From Hybos culiciformis (taxonomy: Eukaryota > Arthropoda > Insecta > Diptera > Hybotidae): a stretch of 64,000 nt of DNA. Shown piece after piece: positions 40,201 through 53,419 of this stretch. The translations under genes and the position numbers were made by a program. Location of the stretch: positions 7,812,001-7,876,000 of the forward strand of contig OZ023275.1 of the NCBI GenBank assembly GCA_964007475.1, given 5' to 3'. Under the pieces are notes generated by a model, which saw nothing but the letters and a program-made list of their open reading frames with translations, had not been told where the DNA came from and did no database searches. The stretch's first letter is position 1. Every line of letters starts with the position of its first letter.

Positions 40201-40210
40201 ACGCGCCCTT
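40201..40210 (+). repeat. ACGCGCCCTT motif, copy 2 of 3
   Basis: Same 10-mer as at 4123 and 47501. It is followed here by CTAAAGGTACATGTCTGTC, GC-richer than the surroundings. Confidence 0.5.
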
Positions 40211-41662
40211 CTAAAGGTACATGTCTGTCATAGGAAATTAAGTCTTAATTCAAAATAAGCGGAAAATTTTTAATTGATGCCGAAATTAAGATTGCACGAA
40301 TGATTAAAACCAAAAATAATTGATTGCCGATTTTTCTATCTACAAAACAAAATTATAACGAAAGCGTAGGGGAATCTCAACAATGTATGTATAAATAAAT
40401 TTTTTTTCTATTCTTGCAAGGTTGAAAGAAATTTAGTTTAGTTTGTCACCAAATGAAAGGATTGTGTAACCTACTCATAGCTATAGAGTATATAAATTAA
40501 TCCAAAGTCACAGTGGTTAAATGAGATTTATTTTTACGAAATTTTTCAATTTATAGTTTATACTTCTATCCGCCCTAGACTTTTTTATGAATAATAAATT
40601 TTGTTTTCCAAAAATACTAATCATTGATAAATTCCTGCACTATACCCATGAAAAACGTTCAAGTTTAGTTTCTTGAAAAATAATTTTATCAAAACTGACA
40701 TTTTTATCTTAGTCTTACAATCAGTGAAGCCCGTACATATAATTAAAAAACTTGTCGAGTTATTGCCAGTATAAATAATATTTTATTTTTTTTTTTAATT
40801 TACTAACTGTCCTAGACGAATTCTGTCTCCAACTACAGCAGGGATTCTATGGATTAACTAACGATTCAATCCAATTTTTTTATTTTTAAATAAAATCGTA
40901 AAATTCTGTGGAATATGGCAAAAATGTTGATAGAATCTATCTAATGTTGCAAATTTGAACACCGATGGTGGTAGTTAATATAAAAAAATCAGATTCTAAA
41001 ATTTTGATAAATTTAATATTTTTTATTTGTAATTTTATTTTCACATCTCCCCTGTGGTTTCGTGCAAAACAATAGTTGTTTTGATTTTTAATTCTAGGAG
41101 TGATATTTGTTTAGCCAAACATACATTTTATCCTTTTATTTATTTATTTTTTTTAATAGATATGTATGTTTTCAATATTTACATTCATATGTCCTTTTTG
41201 TTTTCTAATATCCTAGGATGTAATTTATTATTTTTAATGCTTGATTGTGGTTTGAAATATACGTATTTTAAAATTTTTAGCCCATTATTGATAGACCTCA
41301 CAAGTTTACTTTTTCAATATTTGCAATCAATTAAATTTTTACCGTATCAGGGAACATTTTAGTAATACCAAAATATCGGTTAAAATTTGTAAGAAATAAA
41401 GTCTTCTAGTTTTTAAGCAAAATTAGATAGAAACATATTTTGACTATTTTGAGTCTCAATGAATTAAAGTGTTTAAACTTGACAATATGTGATTTTGATG
41501 TCAAGTTTATTATTAAATGCAAAATGGTTAATCTTAACATACCTCGTTTACGTTTATGTTCTTTCACTTTCTTTTTACGTTATAGTAACTCATTTTGACT
41601 TTTTTTTTAGATTTTTATTTTCATCGCATCTCATGAGTTTAGTTTTATTTAATAATTCAAGT

Positions 41663-41698
41663 TTCTTACAGATTTAATAATTCTTACAGATTTAATAA
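41663..41698. repeat. 18-bp tandem duplication
   Basis: TTCTTACAGATTTAATAA occurs twice, exactly and head-to-tail. Confidence 0.85.
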
Positions 41699-43215
41699 TT
41701 CGATATTTTATTTGCCGACCGACCATACATTAGTTCCCTAAATGAGATATATTTTTTTCATTATTCATTTTTCAATAAGTATTCTAGGTATACATTCTCT
41801 AGTTGTTTTAAACATTATTAAAATTTTAGTTTTATTTATAACAAATCCAAAATACATAAGTAAGTTAATAAGACCACAGGATATTTATCTAAATGTAACA
41901 ATGTTTAGCCTGAGGTCCAGTTTTCTTTGAATAAATAATATAAAAACTTAATTATAATAATGACTCTATTTAAAATTATATAAGTTTTTATTGTGTTCGA
42001 AAACTATTCAAAACTCATTACCATTGAACTACTATCCTTTTAAAACCCTAAAGAATACAATTTTAAATTGAAATATTTTCTTAAACAATTTATTTATGAC
42101 AACTTGCTTTAGAGACTCTTAGACTTCAATTTTAAATAAGACATCTGGGATTTTTATCATATTATTATAATTGCTTTCAAAAATCTTAAACATTTCAAAA
42201 TGAATGTAGGTATAGAAATGTATAATGTGTAAGAAATAGTATAAGCAAAAATATTCTATTTGATAGTTGTTTTTTATGTATGAGAATTGAATATTGAAAT
42301 CTATTAAACATTTTGCTATTGAAGCTTCCAAATAATATAAGCAAGAAATGTTGGTAAGTGTCTCAATCTCAATGTCTCGATAGCGTTAAAAGGACGACAC
42401 CAATCCGTTTGGTGACTTATATTTTATTCTTAGCAAAATTAATAATTCATTCATTACCCATACGTAATATTTTTAGAATAGCAAACAAATACCACAATAT
42501 CGTGTGTTTCTTAACTAAAATTTATCGAATTTGACTGAGTTACAAATTACAACAATATACCTAAATACTTTCAATAATTGCTAAATAAAAAACAATTTTT
42601 AAAACTATAAACTTTATTATACACAACATTTTCAAACTATATATATACAATTTTAAATGAAATAAAGATATAACAATTTAATTTCATTCGAAAATTGGAT
42701 TTTATGAATGGAAATTTATTTCCAATTATTTCTAAAATGACTGACATTAATGAAAACATTTTTTTCTTTTTTTCTTATCAAAAATGCAAAAATATGAATA
42801 AATTTAATAATTTATTAAATGTAATGACTACTTCTCGTATTTTTATACATTTTGCATACATTTTGAACTAAAATTGAAACTATAATGAAAGCAAATAAAA
42901 CTTTATCTGAAGGTTTGCACAATTCCAACAACATAAATTTGTTATAAATTTATGATTAAAATTTTTATCTTAAAAGATTACTTAAAGCAGTTATCTGAGC
43001 CGCATGCTCCTGGTGTTGCCATTAAGTTCGAAAGAATTGACGTAAAAAAATATGATTAAAATGTAAAATCTGTTCTTATGTTAGTTGTAAAAATTTTCCA
43101 GATTTTATATCAAAATTTATATTGAACAAAAATCGGAATTATTTATGTGTATATATATTACATACCTAGAGACCTCGAGTTAATACTGCAGTCCCTGTAT
43201 TTTTTTTTTCGAAGT

Positions 43216-43272
43216 AGATTTCTTTTAAATATATAAAATTTTCCTGTTACGCATATTATTTAAAAGAAATCT
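43216..43272. repeat. Perfect 16-bp inverted repeat (hairpin)
   Basis: AGATTTCTTTTAAATA (43216-43231) is the exact inverse of TATTTAAAAGAAATCT (43257-43272), with a 25-nt loop. The stem is AT-rich. It could be a foldback or a chance product of base composition, although 16 perfect pairs are unusual. Confidence 0.6.
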
Positions 43273-46200
43273 TGACAAAAATGCATAAATTGTTAAAGAA
43301 TTCATCATATTTATGTCAAATTATCAAAAAAACTTTTATTTACTTTTTTCATCTTTTTATTTCATTTAAAATGTTGTCTTGCTGATACGGTTCGCCTTCT
43401 TTTAAAAGGATTATGATATTCATAACTTTTTTTTGCATATAAATTTTTATTTATTTATTTTTTTTTTGAAACTTGGATAACAAGGTTTTAATGAAGTTGT
43501 TAATATGTTTAACATGCAGAGATTTTGTTATGTGGTTTTGCATGAAAAAAAGGAATTTACGGTCATTCAGTTTGCAATCTTGCATGAAAAATTTATTGTG
43601 AATAAACTGAATTTCTAGGACTGAATATATTATATTAAGTATTTCAATAAATGGAAGGATCAATTTTTTTTTTATTGAATAAATAATGCAATCTAATGAT
43701 GTTAAGTCACCAATTCATCATTAAATGAATGATGCAAAGATAATATAATAATGCATTTCGTTTGAAATTTGAAGAAATGTATGCGGGCCACGAGCTATAT
43801 AACAAAATAAATTATCGCACATGTTGAATATTTTTCAAACATTATTAAAATATTGAAGGTTGTATCTATATGTGCAGATTTGTAAGTTCTGTTAATATAA
43901 AAAAGAAAAATTAAATTTTTGAATTTAAGTATGCATAGTAATTCAGTGATTATAAAAATTAATTCAAGAAGGACATCTTTAATTGAAATAATATCTAATT
44001 TTTTCATTATAACTTTTTCCAAAACTGTATTTTATAAATTGAGGAGAAAATCCTTTTAACTCAAAGAATATTCCTTGAATTACTTAATTATATAAAATTG
44101 AAATAAGGGTTTAAAACGTTTTAGTAAAAATATTTTAAAAGGAAATATTAAAAAAACTAGAAAGATAATATCGAAATTTATACATATAATAGATAATTTT
44201 ATTATTTATATACAAATAGATGAATAAATTAATGCGATAAAATTAAGGAAAACATATGTATATATAAAAAAATATATTTGATTAATTCATGTTTTTAACC
44301 CTTTATCGATTTAATTGTACAAATTTAAATAACTAGGCGCCACTTTTGTATTATTACATTTGTATTAATATCGAAGTAGGATTCTGTTGTTTAAAGATTG
44401 AATTTAAATGTTATTTTAACTACAATCAGTTAAATTGGCAGTCAATTCATTGTATAATTTAAGTATGTTGTTTTATATTCGACGATGTAGTTTGATGTAT
44501 AACATCAATAAAAAACTGCATGTGAAACTGATTGTTCTATAAACTGCTCAAATTAAACTAAAGTCTTTGCCTTGGATTCAAAATCTTAATTTGTTTTTCG
44601 TCAGGCATAGTCAATATTAATAGCCTCATATTTCTTTCAGTCTAAACTGTTTCGTTACTTAACTCCTTTCGTGGTAAGTTAAAATAATAAGCATATGAAC
44701 TTTATATTAAAACAAAAAAAAAAATGGAAACAAGATGTCTAAAAATTTCGATCATTAAAATAATTTTATATAACTAACTTGTCTTTAAATTTTTCTAACA
44801 CCTTCATTTACCATCAAGACTATCTGTCTGCGGTAGTTCTATTCTCTTTCTTCATTTGTAATTAATAATTTTTTACGGTCATCCATAACCAATTTTTTTT
44901 TTGTATCGAATGGAAAACATACTTATGAATACAACTGAAAACTATACATGCAAAAAATAACAATTTTCGATCCTTGTTGTGTTTTATTAGAATTTATTTT
45001 ATAAATTTGGCTATTTGAGTATATAACAGAATAAAGTTAAAAAAAAAGTATTGTCTTTACTTATTTTATATAAAGAGAAAGGTTAGAAACCTATTTTTTA
45101 TGCTTCACTATCTCTTTTTCTAATTTCTATAAGAATATGTCCAATGGACATTGATCTTAAAAATTTTTTTTTACGCTTAGATACATTTTAATTTTTAATT
45201 TAAATTAATGAAAAATCATGACACGGTTGACGAAATAAATGGATTTTTTAATTTTTTTATAATTTAATAATTTTAAACTAAACGACCTGTTCATATAGTA
45301 TGAGCACACTTTGAACTTGTGCTTATTTCACTTCAGTTGTTTATATACTATTTGTCCAGTGAATTTGAAAAAAAAAAATACAAAAAATTCTTAAATAAGA
45401 TTGTCACATTTAACTTAAAATAAAAAAGAATCTTGCTTTCATTTGAAAATTTTAATCGAACTATTTTGACATAACTGGCTAAAATGTTATAAATTTTATT
45501 TTATACATATTTTGCGATGCTTATGCAGCAATGTTAGCAATGCTTTTAATTCGACTTATAGAATAAAGATTTTTATTAAATTACGTTAATAATTCAACGA
45601 TAATTTACTAGCATAACTTATTTTTCTAATAAGAAACCTAAGTTAATGCCAGACTAAAAAGGACTTATTTTGAAACTACCTAAAATGTGAATTAGTAATA
45701 TTGTATAAATTATAATTTTGCTTATTATTTGTACATTATAACTTTTTAAAAGTATCCTTTCGGTTTCGATTCAGTTAACAACAAAACAAAGTGTAGAAAA
45801 AAAAATATTAAAATATCCTTTCCCTACATATACCCAAAATAATTGGTTATCGTAACTAAACAAGCGTCACTTCCGTTCTGGAAATAAAAATTTACAGTTT
45901 TACTTCCTTTAATCAAAATCCCAATTGTTTGAATATACATTTTTATGAATTTATTCATTTCAGAAAAATGAAAAAAAAAACCAAAATAATTTTGATCAAC
46001 CATAAACTGAATGATAATAATAATAAAAATAAAAAAAAGATCATAAATGCAAAAATAAAAAATTTACCGGGGTGACATGTAAATTTCATTTTTTTTTGCA
46101 GGCACACTTCTCACTTCCTTTCTCCTTAAGCTAACGGGGAAGAAGTTTTAATATTTTTTCCTAAACTTACTATACACAGAAGCGGAAACCTTATATATGT

Positions 46201-47500
46201 AACGGGATATTTGTTAGGGTTTATTTACACTCATTAAAATTTCATATATTAGTTCCTATTACAATAATATATAAAAAAAAGGAAATCAAAATTCCTATAA
46301 AAAGTTTTTTCATTTTCTCACCTGCATTTTAATGGAAACCTACTGTTTTTGGTAATGCTTATTCGAATTAAAATCTGAAATCGAAGAAAATTTGAAGGAA
46401 GTCTTAAAGCAACATAGTAAAGTTTTAGTAATATACATGCTTGTCTAATAAGCAAACAGTTTGAATTGGAATTATATCGACAGGTATCAATTAAACAATC
46501 TCGACAAGTTTTTCATTAAAGTTTTGTTAATAATACATTTAATTCCATTCATAATTATAAAATGTTTACTAATGTGAACTGTTACACAAATATAAAATTA
46601 GGGTGACAGTACTTAAAGATTGAGTATGATCAGAGTATTTGTCAATAAGATCTATTAGTTGCAAATACTGCAAATACTATTTACTAAATTTAAATAAACT
46701 ATTCACTTTCAGTCGTTTGATCCCTTGAAATTAATTTACTATGAATAAATTTCGAGTCGTGTGTCATTCAATGTATAAAGTACAGTCAACCGTAAACTAT
46801 ACATTATTTCTACTGCATACTACTATTATTTTTATTATTATTATTATATGAATTATAATTATTTAATATATATTATATATTTTTAACTTAAATACTTGTA
46901 GAACTTGTTTAACTTTTTTTTTTGTTCATAAAGAAGCAAAAATAATATGATAATTTAGCACTTCAGAAATCTTAAATTACAACTGTGTACATTGTATAAG
47001 TTGATATTTTGAATAATAATAAAAATAAAATATAATTAATAATAAGAATGAAAAATGTCATTTTAAGCATGCGCCTTTCAAGGAAATAGGATGGCACACT
47101 TTATCGAACAAAAAATAAATTGTTGTACAATATTGTAATTTTAACAACATACATATGCAATTTTTTTTTTTTATTTGTTATTAATATCAAATTACAATAT
47201 AGTTTGTAGTTTTTGAAATATATGCATTTTTATAAAAAAGAAAAATCAAATATTATCCTTTGCATAATTTTACATTTAAATCATTCATTATTAATATAAA
47301 ATCACCGAAATGCCCATACTCTCCCTGAGAATAATCAATTTGTTGAGTATTCTACGACATTCGATGAATAAGATATTATAAAGGAATATTGTAATATAAA
47401 CCTTGGAAAAAATCATAATATGTTTTTATTAATTATTTTGATTGTAATTTTATTCTACTCAAGCAAGCACAAACAATTATAAAAAAAGTGTATTAATTAA

Positions 47501-47510
47501 ACGCGCCCTT
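47501..47510 (+). repeat. ACGCGCCCTT motif, copy 3 of 3
   Basis: Third exact copy in the same orientation, followed by TGATAATCTTCGATGTTGCG. Confidence 0.5.
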
Positions 47511-50500
47511 TGATAATCTTCGATGTTGCGTTTGATTGGATATGATTCGTAAGATTCACGCTTCTTGTAGTTACAAAGAAAGTTTTTGTCACATTACGAT
47601 AGCAACATTTTGATTTTGTTAATATTATTATATCATTACTACAAAAAAATATATACTTTAGTTCCTTAAACGTCTTAAAAAAGTAAATTTTTGTTAAAAA
47701 GTGAAAATATTTTATATTTTATGTTTTACTTTTGACAAAGAACAATTTTGTAGTTTGAACTAAAATTTTGCCGATATTATTTATTGATATAAAAAAATTT
47801 GGTTATATTTTTTTTCGACACCCAATGGGGTCTGTCCCTGAATTATAACTTAATTGTTTTGTATTTAATTTTTAGTGTGCATACGATAATAAAATTTAAA
47901 TCATTGGCAATATAATTCGTTCCCAGGTTTCGAACTTCATTAGAAAATAAATTAGAATGTCGTTTCTACAATATAACGTTATTTTTATCAATTATTAATA
48001 GTCCATCAATAAAAAATAATTATTTACAGTGTAGAATAAAACATTATAGAAACGAAATAATATTGGTCAGAAGTTTTTTTTATTATTATAACAAAAATCA
48101 AAATAATAAAATATTTTAAGAAATTATTATTTCTAATTTATAATATTATTATGTTATATATAGGAAACCAAACGTAACATAGGAATGTAGATCAGTAAAA
48201 GTTGCTGGATTATTTGATTAACAAAAATCAATGATAAAAAATTTATTCTTTCAATACGGATTTATGTACCCATTATTAATTCTACGAAACAGAAAAGTAT
48301 AAAATTTCAATCGCGTGCACATATGGTCCATTTTTTGTCACAAAACATAACATTTCTTAACATTGAATAAAAAAAAAATAAAAAGAATTAAACATGTTTT
48401 GCTAAATCGTACTAGGAATAGGAGGAAGGATTTACTGCCTATTTTTTCACAACTTTTCTTAATGCAATAAGGAGTAATAAGGAAGTGATAAGCCAAAGGC
48501 GATAATAGTTTTTAATAATTTTTATTTTTTTTTGTAGCTACAAATGAAAATAAATGATGAATGAAGGAAAAAAGGACAGAGTATTAAATTACATTTTTAT
48601 ATGTTTCTTTTAGAAACTCTTTTAATTGGATAAATTGTTAAAAGATTTATGAATATTATGCAAAAATATGAAGAAATATTTTATGTTTATTCTCTTAGGG
48701 ATTATTATTTAAAAAAAATAAAAATATTCTTTGACTAAGATGTAAGGTTTAAAACATATTTAGAGTAAAATATAGGAAAAAAGTCTGAAGCTATCCGAAT
48801 TATAAGCATAAAATGTAATTGATTTCTCAATATATAAAGATACTTTAAAATTAAAACTTTTACTTAAATACTATGTATATTCAATTTTATTAAAATTTTA
48901 AAATTCACAATTTTTTTAACATAAGTTTGTTTAATAGTTCACTTAAGCGAAATAAATAAATATATTGAAGGCTAAATGGTAATAGCAGCATAAGAGTCTA
49001 AGTGTCTAGTAGTTACTTTGAACATGGTGTAAAATTTTTAATTAGTTTTGTAAGTTAATTAAAGTTCTTCTCAAATACAGATATAAATTATAATATCTTT
49101 TGCCAAAAATTGTATAAAAATAAATTCCAGACAATAATTTTAAATTACTTTGAATATTTCTAACAAATATTTTTGAACTTAAATTCCGTTTCTTCAATTT
49201 TTGGCAGACTTTGTCATTTCATACATTTTATGAAAAAAAATCTTCCGCAGGACATTTAATGCAAATCATAAATATTGTTTTAACAAAAGATATCTTTATT
49301 CTATAGATTTTTATTCTATAGATTTTTTTCCAGAACATAAATCCTTACATTTAGTGTTCTTTATGCTATGAAATTCAGTCAGGTACATAAAATTTGATTT
49401 TCTCTTATAGAATTCAATTCATTTTCAAGGATACTAATAATCATCGTTTATATATTTAGTATTTAGGTTGTAGGAAACTTTTGCAACAGATTAGATAATT
49501 TTTGATCATGTATAAAAAAAACAGAACTATCAACTATCAGGATTTAATCATACTTCGAAACAAATATTTTAGTTAAGTTAACAACATGTAAAAATTCACT
49601 TTTAAGTGTAGATAAAATTTGAATTCCAATTGTATTTAAGAATAATTTAAAAAGAGGAGCACTTATCAGAGAACATGTCCTCAAAAGCTACGTACTAAAG
49701 AATCAAAAAATATTTATTCTAACATTTGTTTAACAATCCAATATGTGTTTAAATAGCTGCAGTTTTTTTACCAACAAATTCTTCTCATTAAACATGTTCA
49801 TTTAACACAAACACAAATATTTAGTTAGAGGATGTTTGAGGAGGAAATTTTATCAAGAACAGGGAGTGCTTTGATTAAAAATAACATTTTTTTTGGCCTT
49901 ATAAAGTCGCTAAACTATTAAATTCAGTTCATAAAAATGATTTACAATTTTTTTTCCTTCATGGCTTTCTAAAATTATTATCATTGTAGCAAAAATAATT
50001 TAGGACCATAAAAATTGCACAATGAAATCTTTTAAGATTCCTTATATGCATAATTTTTTTTTTCCATTTTAAATTTTTTTATTTTTTTTTCAGATAGTGC
50101 AAAAATATTATAATACCTACTGATGAAAAATAAGAAAAATAGGTTCATTCTATTTCTATGTTATTTGTCTCAGGTTACTAAACAAATAGAAATGTCCAGG
50201 TAAAAAATTTAGTAAATAAAATTCATTTTATTTGTAAAAAAAAGTTGTAGTTTTTTTTTGGGAATTATTTTTTTTAATCAATTTTTAAAATAAAAAAACA
50301 TAAAAATAATAAAGTGTTATGAAAATTTGATCATAGTTTTTGCGCCAAAAATGTTTGGTTCTAATGTTAAATAAATAGATTTTTTAAATAATGTAATTCG
50401 AAAAAATGAGTGGAGTTAGCAAATTTTTCTTATTTATAAATTTGTATAAAATAAAATTTTTCTTGTGATAATGGTGTTTGGTTCATTTCTAAATATTTTT

Positions 50501-50884
50501 TTTAAGATCTTTGATGCACAGCTTTGATTTTTTTTCCAATTTTTACTATGATATTTCTAACATGAATTTGAAATTAATAATTGGTTAAAAATTTCATGGT
50601 ATAACAAGGTAGAAGATTATACAATGCAGTTCGTAGCTTGTAACCTGTAAATAGTACAAAATAACTTTAATCACATTTTGGTCAAGGATCAAGAAACAGT
50701 TGAAAAATGTTTTTATAAGTGTTTGTCACATAATAAGAAAGCAAATGTCAAATTATAACATCTCTTTTAATTTATGACTTACATTAAAATTATTTGGACA
50801 ATCAGATGACTTTCCATATATATTTAAAAAAATATAACCTGTCAAACATTAAAAGAAAATTATAATTATAATATAAAAAATATA

Positions 50885-51919
50885 TATATATATATTTTCA
50901 TTTTATTATTTATATTTTTATAAAAATTAATATAATTTTTTTTGTCTTCCATAATCTTATAAGAGGTATTTTTAAAAAAAATATGTATAATATATACAAA
51001 AATATTTACTTTATACATTAAATCGTTTATTATAAAAAAATATATATATTCTTATAAAAAAAAAACTAGTTTAGTGTCTTCCAAGTTTGTTTTGCTTCTT
51101 ACAAAATAACAATATTCCTTAAAACTAATTAAATTATGTCTTCTGCTATAACATGGTATTTTCTGTTTTTCATTAAATAATTAATTTTTTTTTTAACATA
51201 AATATAAAAAAAGAAAAAAAAATTTATATACATATATATTTATAAGTTATTTACATACTATTTGGTACTTAGACTAAGTTGAAAATTTAACTATTAAAGG
51301 CACAAACTCTCAATTAACTGGGCTTAAAAAGTTTATTATTAAATTTTTTTTTTCTCTTTAATAAATAATAGTAGTGCCAGTACTAGGAAAAATATATTTT
51401 TTCATAGTAGAATAAAATTAACTAATTTATGAAATAATGTCACCTTTTTTTAACGCGGCAAATTTATTGTCTGAAAGTGAAAAATAATAGCTATAAAATG
51501 GACTATACAGCCATATTTCTTTGATTTTTATTATAAGTTGTTGTTTTCAAAGACGATTTAATGATGTAGAACCAAATAAAAAGGAAGTAGGTACTCCGGC
51601 GCACTATCTAACTATTGGTATTATCTTCTTTCTAATAATAATTACTCTATTTTCAAGTTAAGAATAATAATGTTAATACTGATCTGAAGAAATTTTGGCA
51701 CTTTTATATTAAAATATTTATTTTCTCCTCACCAATTTTTTAAGCCTAACTTGGTGTTCCAAATTCTTAATTAATTACTTTTTGACTAGACTTTTGGATT
51801 GGCTTAATAGAGATTTCAAAAAAAAAATAAAAAATTTAAAGAAATCTTCCACTTTTTGATTTAAAAAATATTTTGTTCTAATTTGAAAAAAAAAAAAAAA
51901 AAAATCTGAATAAAAAATT
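50885..51919 (-). promoter_or_regulatory. Presumed 3' UTR of the achaete-scute gene with two proneural-box matches
   Basis: Read in the sense of the gene, TATGGAAGACAAA (50953-50941) matches 11 of 13 positions of the proneural box AATGGAAGACAAT, and CTTGGAAGACACT (51085-51073) matches 10 of 13. Both keep the core TGGAAGACA. In Drosophila this box occurs in 3' UTRs of proneural bHLH genes and can pair with the GY box of Bearded-family mRNAs. Candidate AATAAA signals on the minus strand lie at 51722-51717 and 50907-50902. Only use of the distal one would keep the boxes in the mRNA. The tract also holds a TA-repeat run near 50879-50894. Confidence 0.5.
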
Positions 51920-52630
51920 CTACTGTTCTTGCCATGACAAAATGTTATCCAAAAGTTCTTCATCATCGGTACTACTGTGTCTAATTTCATTATAGCAAAA
52001 CTGGTCATATTGATGATCATATGGTTCATATTTAAATTGTGGTAATTCATTGTGCTGTGATACCGGAGAACTCTCAGAACTATATTCTGATTGCGTTGAA
52101 TTCGTTCCTAAATTTTGACATTGCATTTGATATTGAGGTGGTTCAGGTGATTCAGGATAATATAAAGCGTTTGAATCAATTGGAGATCCAACTGATTGTG
52201 ACGATGTTGCGAATGATAATTGCGAAGAAATCGAACATGAATCGTCAGTACTGTCGACATCTTCAATTAAATCCTTAAGCCGTCGTATATATTCTACGGC
52301 CAGACGTAGTGTATCAACTTTTGAAAGTTTTTTACTAGCTCCGCGGCCACCATTTGTAAGTTCTGTGATAATAGTATGTGGAATGTGTTGTCGTAATTCT
52401 GCAAATCCATTATTCACTTGTTTCACACGATTACGCTCACGTTCGTTGCGACGTAAAACAGAAGGCGGCTGATCACTACTGTAAGGCGAATAATTGAATT
52501 TCTTTTTACAACCATTTGATTGAATATTTAAATTATTCATGCTCATTACACAATGTGATGTTGTATACGAATTGGGAGCTGGAGCAATAGCTCTATGTTG
52601 ATTAAATTTTATTGAACACACACTTGTCAT
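51920..52630 (-). CDS. ASH: Achaete-scute family proneural bHLH transcription factor
   Basis: Nuclear bHLH activator that dimerises with Daughterless/E proteins on E-boxes and gives ectoderm cells neural-precursor potential, opposed by Notch signalling. The frame is a single exon of 236 residues, as is typical of this intronless family. The bHLH domain spans about 58-124. The basic region [14 protein letters not shown] is followed by helix 1 ([10 protein letters not shown]), a loop with the family-specific [11 protein letters not shown], and helix 2 ([18 protein letters not shown]). The C-terminus [15 protein letters not shown] is the conserved acidic end of achaete/scute/lethal-of-scute proteins. 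It favours a scute-type gene over asense, whose tail I expect to differ. A Ser/Pro/Gln-rich linker (130-195) joins the two. The start ATG at 52630 has an AAAATG context. No second family member, and no yellow gene (neighbour in flies), lies in the window. Sites upstream suggest Notch and bHLH input. Confidence 0.96.
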   Translation of the reverse strand: MTSVCSIKFNQHRAIAPAPNSYTTSHCVMSMNNLNIQSNGCKKKFNYSPYSSDQPPSVLRRNERERNRVKQVNNGFAELRQHIPHTIITELTNGGRGASKKLSKVDTLRLAVEYIRRLKDLIEDVDSTDDSCSISSQLSFATSSQSVGSPIDSNALYYPESPEPPQYQMQCQNLGTNSTQSEYSSESSPVSQHNELPQFKYEPYDHQYDQFCYNEIRHSSTDDEELLDNILSWQEQ

Positions 52631-53033
52631 TTTATTTTATTTATTTTCAAATTTTTATTTTATATACTTTTTTTTTTCGAAAATATTATTTTAAATATTT
52701 AAAAGAAAAATAAATATTACAATATTTCTGAATTTTCTTTAAGTCCTTTTTGTTACAATAACTACAATATTTTATTAATATTTATTTTTTAAACAATAAA
52801 AGGTCTAAACTCAACGAAATTATATCAAGGAATGATACCCTTTGTCCTAAACCTTCCTACTTTTGTACTATTTTCAGATCAATCTACCTGTCCTTATGCA
52901 CAAAAAACAAAATTAATTCATTTTTTTGTTATTATTCTTTCAATTCATAATCCCCCACTCCTGATCTTCATTCGCTCATGAAGAATTTCCTAATCTGGAT
53001 TTCTGGAGCACATATAAGTTGAATAATTGAGAA

Positions 53034-53406
53034 CAAGTGAGAACAGAACGACATGTTAAGGATAATAATTGAGAGGATTTATTTTTATGATTATTATATA
53101 TGATTCTCACACTGAGAACTTAATGTATAAGCGCATGTTGAGCACTATGTATAGAGATACAGGTTTTTCATTTTTTCTTTAAATAATTTTTTTTAAAATT
53201 AAGTTTTATGCGCATCATAAAAATAACTACAATATTATTTTCTACATGCGTAAAGATAGGCTGGGAATTATATATGTATATACCATGAAATAACAGTAAA
53301 AAGCAGAGGAAAAATTTTTATGGAAACGAATATAGCCGAAGCTGCATAAAGCGCGTGCCAACGACGTGAGTTGCATGTTCATAGAACTAAAATGAGTAAT
53401 TCTCAT
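53034..53406. promoter_or_regulatory. E-box and Su(H)-like site cluster upstream of the achaete-scute gene
   Basis: About 400-780 bp upstream of the start codon lie an E-box CAAGTG (53034-53039) overlapping GTGAGAG (53037-53043), an inverse GTGAGAA (53104-53110) and an inverse ATGAGAA (53400-53406). The last three fit the relaxed Su(H) consensus RTGRGAR. None fits the strict high-affinity form YGTGRGAAM completely. Proneural genes are known to be controlled by Notch/Su(H) and by bHLH auto-regulation. Occupancy here is inferred only. The transcription start was not located. Confidence 0.3.
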
Positions 53407-53419
53407 TTATTGATATTAA

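Larger units (their letters stand above)
31376..50884. other. Intergenic AT-rich DNA, no gene recognised
   Basis: Almost 20 kb without a supported gene. It includes two inverted repeats (32977-33106 and 43216-43272), two short tandem duplications (39619-39652 and 41663-41698) and two copies of ACGCGCCCTT. The plus-strand frames at 41054-41362, 41489-41677 and 41742-41930 are hydrophobic because the strand is T-rich, and they show no membrane-protein family features. A TTTTTTTTTGCAG near 46090-46102 looks like a splice acceptor but leads into no recognisable exon. Confidence 0.65.

Noticed and set aside
41054..41930. Three successive hydrophobic plus-strand frames that could suggest a receptor or membrane-protein pseudogene
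   Set aside because: The plus strand is T-rich here, which yields Phe, Leu, Ile and Tyr in any frame. No family motif, shared frame or splice site joins the three.
46080..46160. Poly-pyrimidine tract ending GCAG followed by a GC-richer stretch, resembling a splice acceptor and exon
   Set aside because: No open frame with recognisable protein sequence and no downstream donor that makes an exon.
52658..52666. TATATAAAA on the minus strand just upstream of the achaete-scute start codon
   Set aside because: Only about 30 bp from the ATG, so transcription would start at the coding region. Such words are frequent in this DNA.
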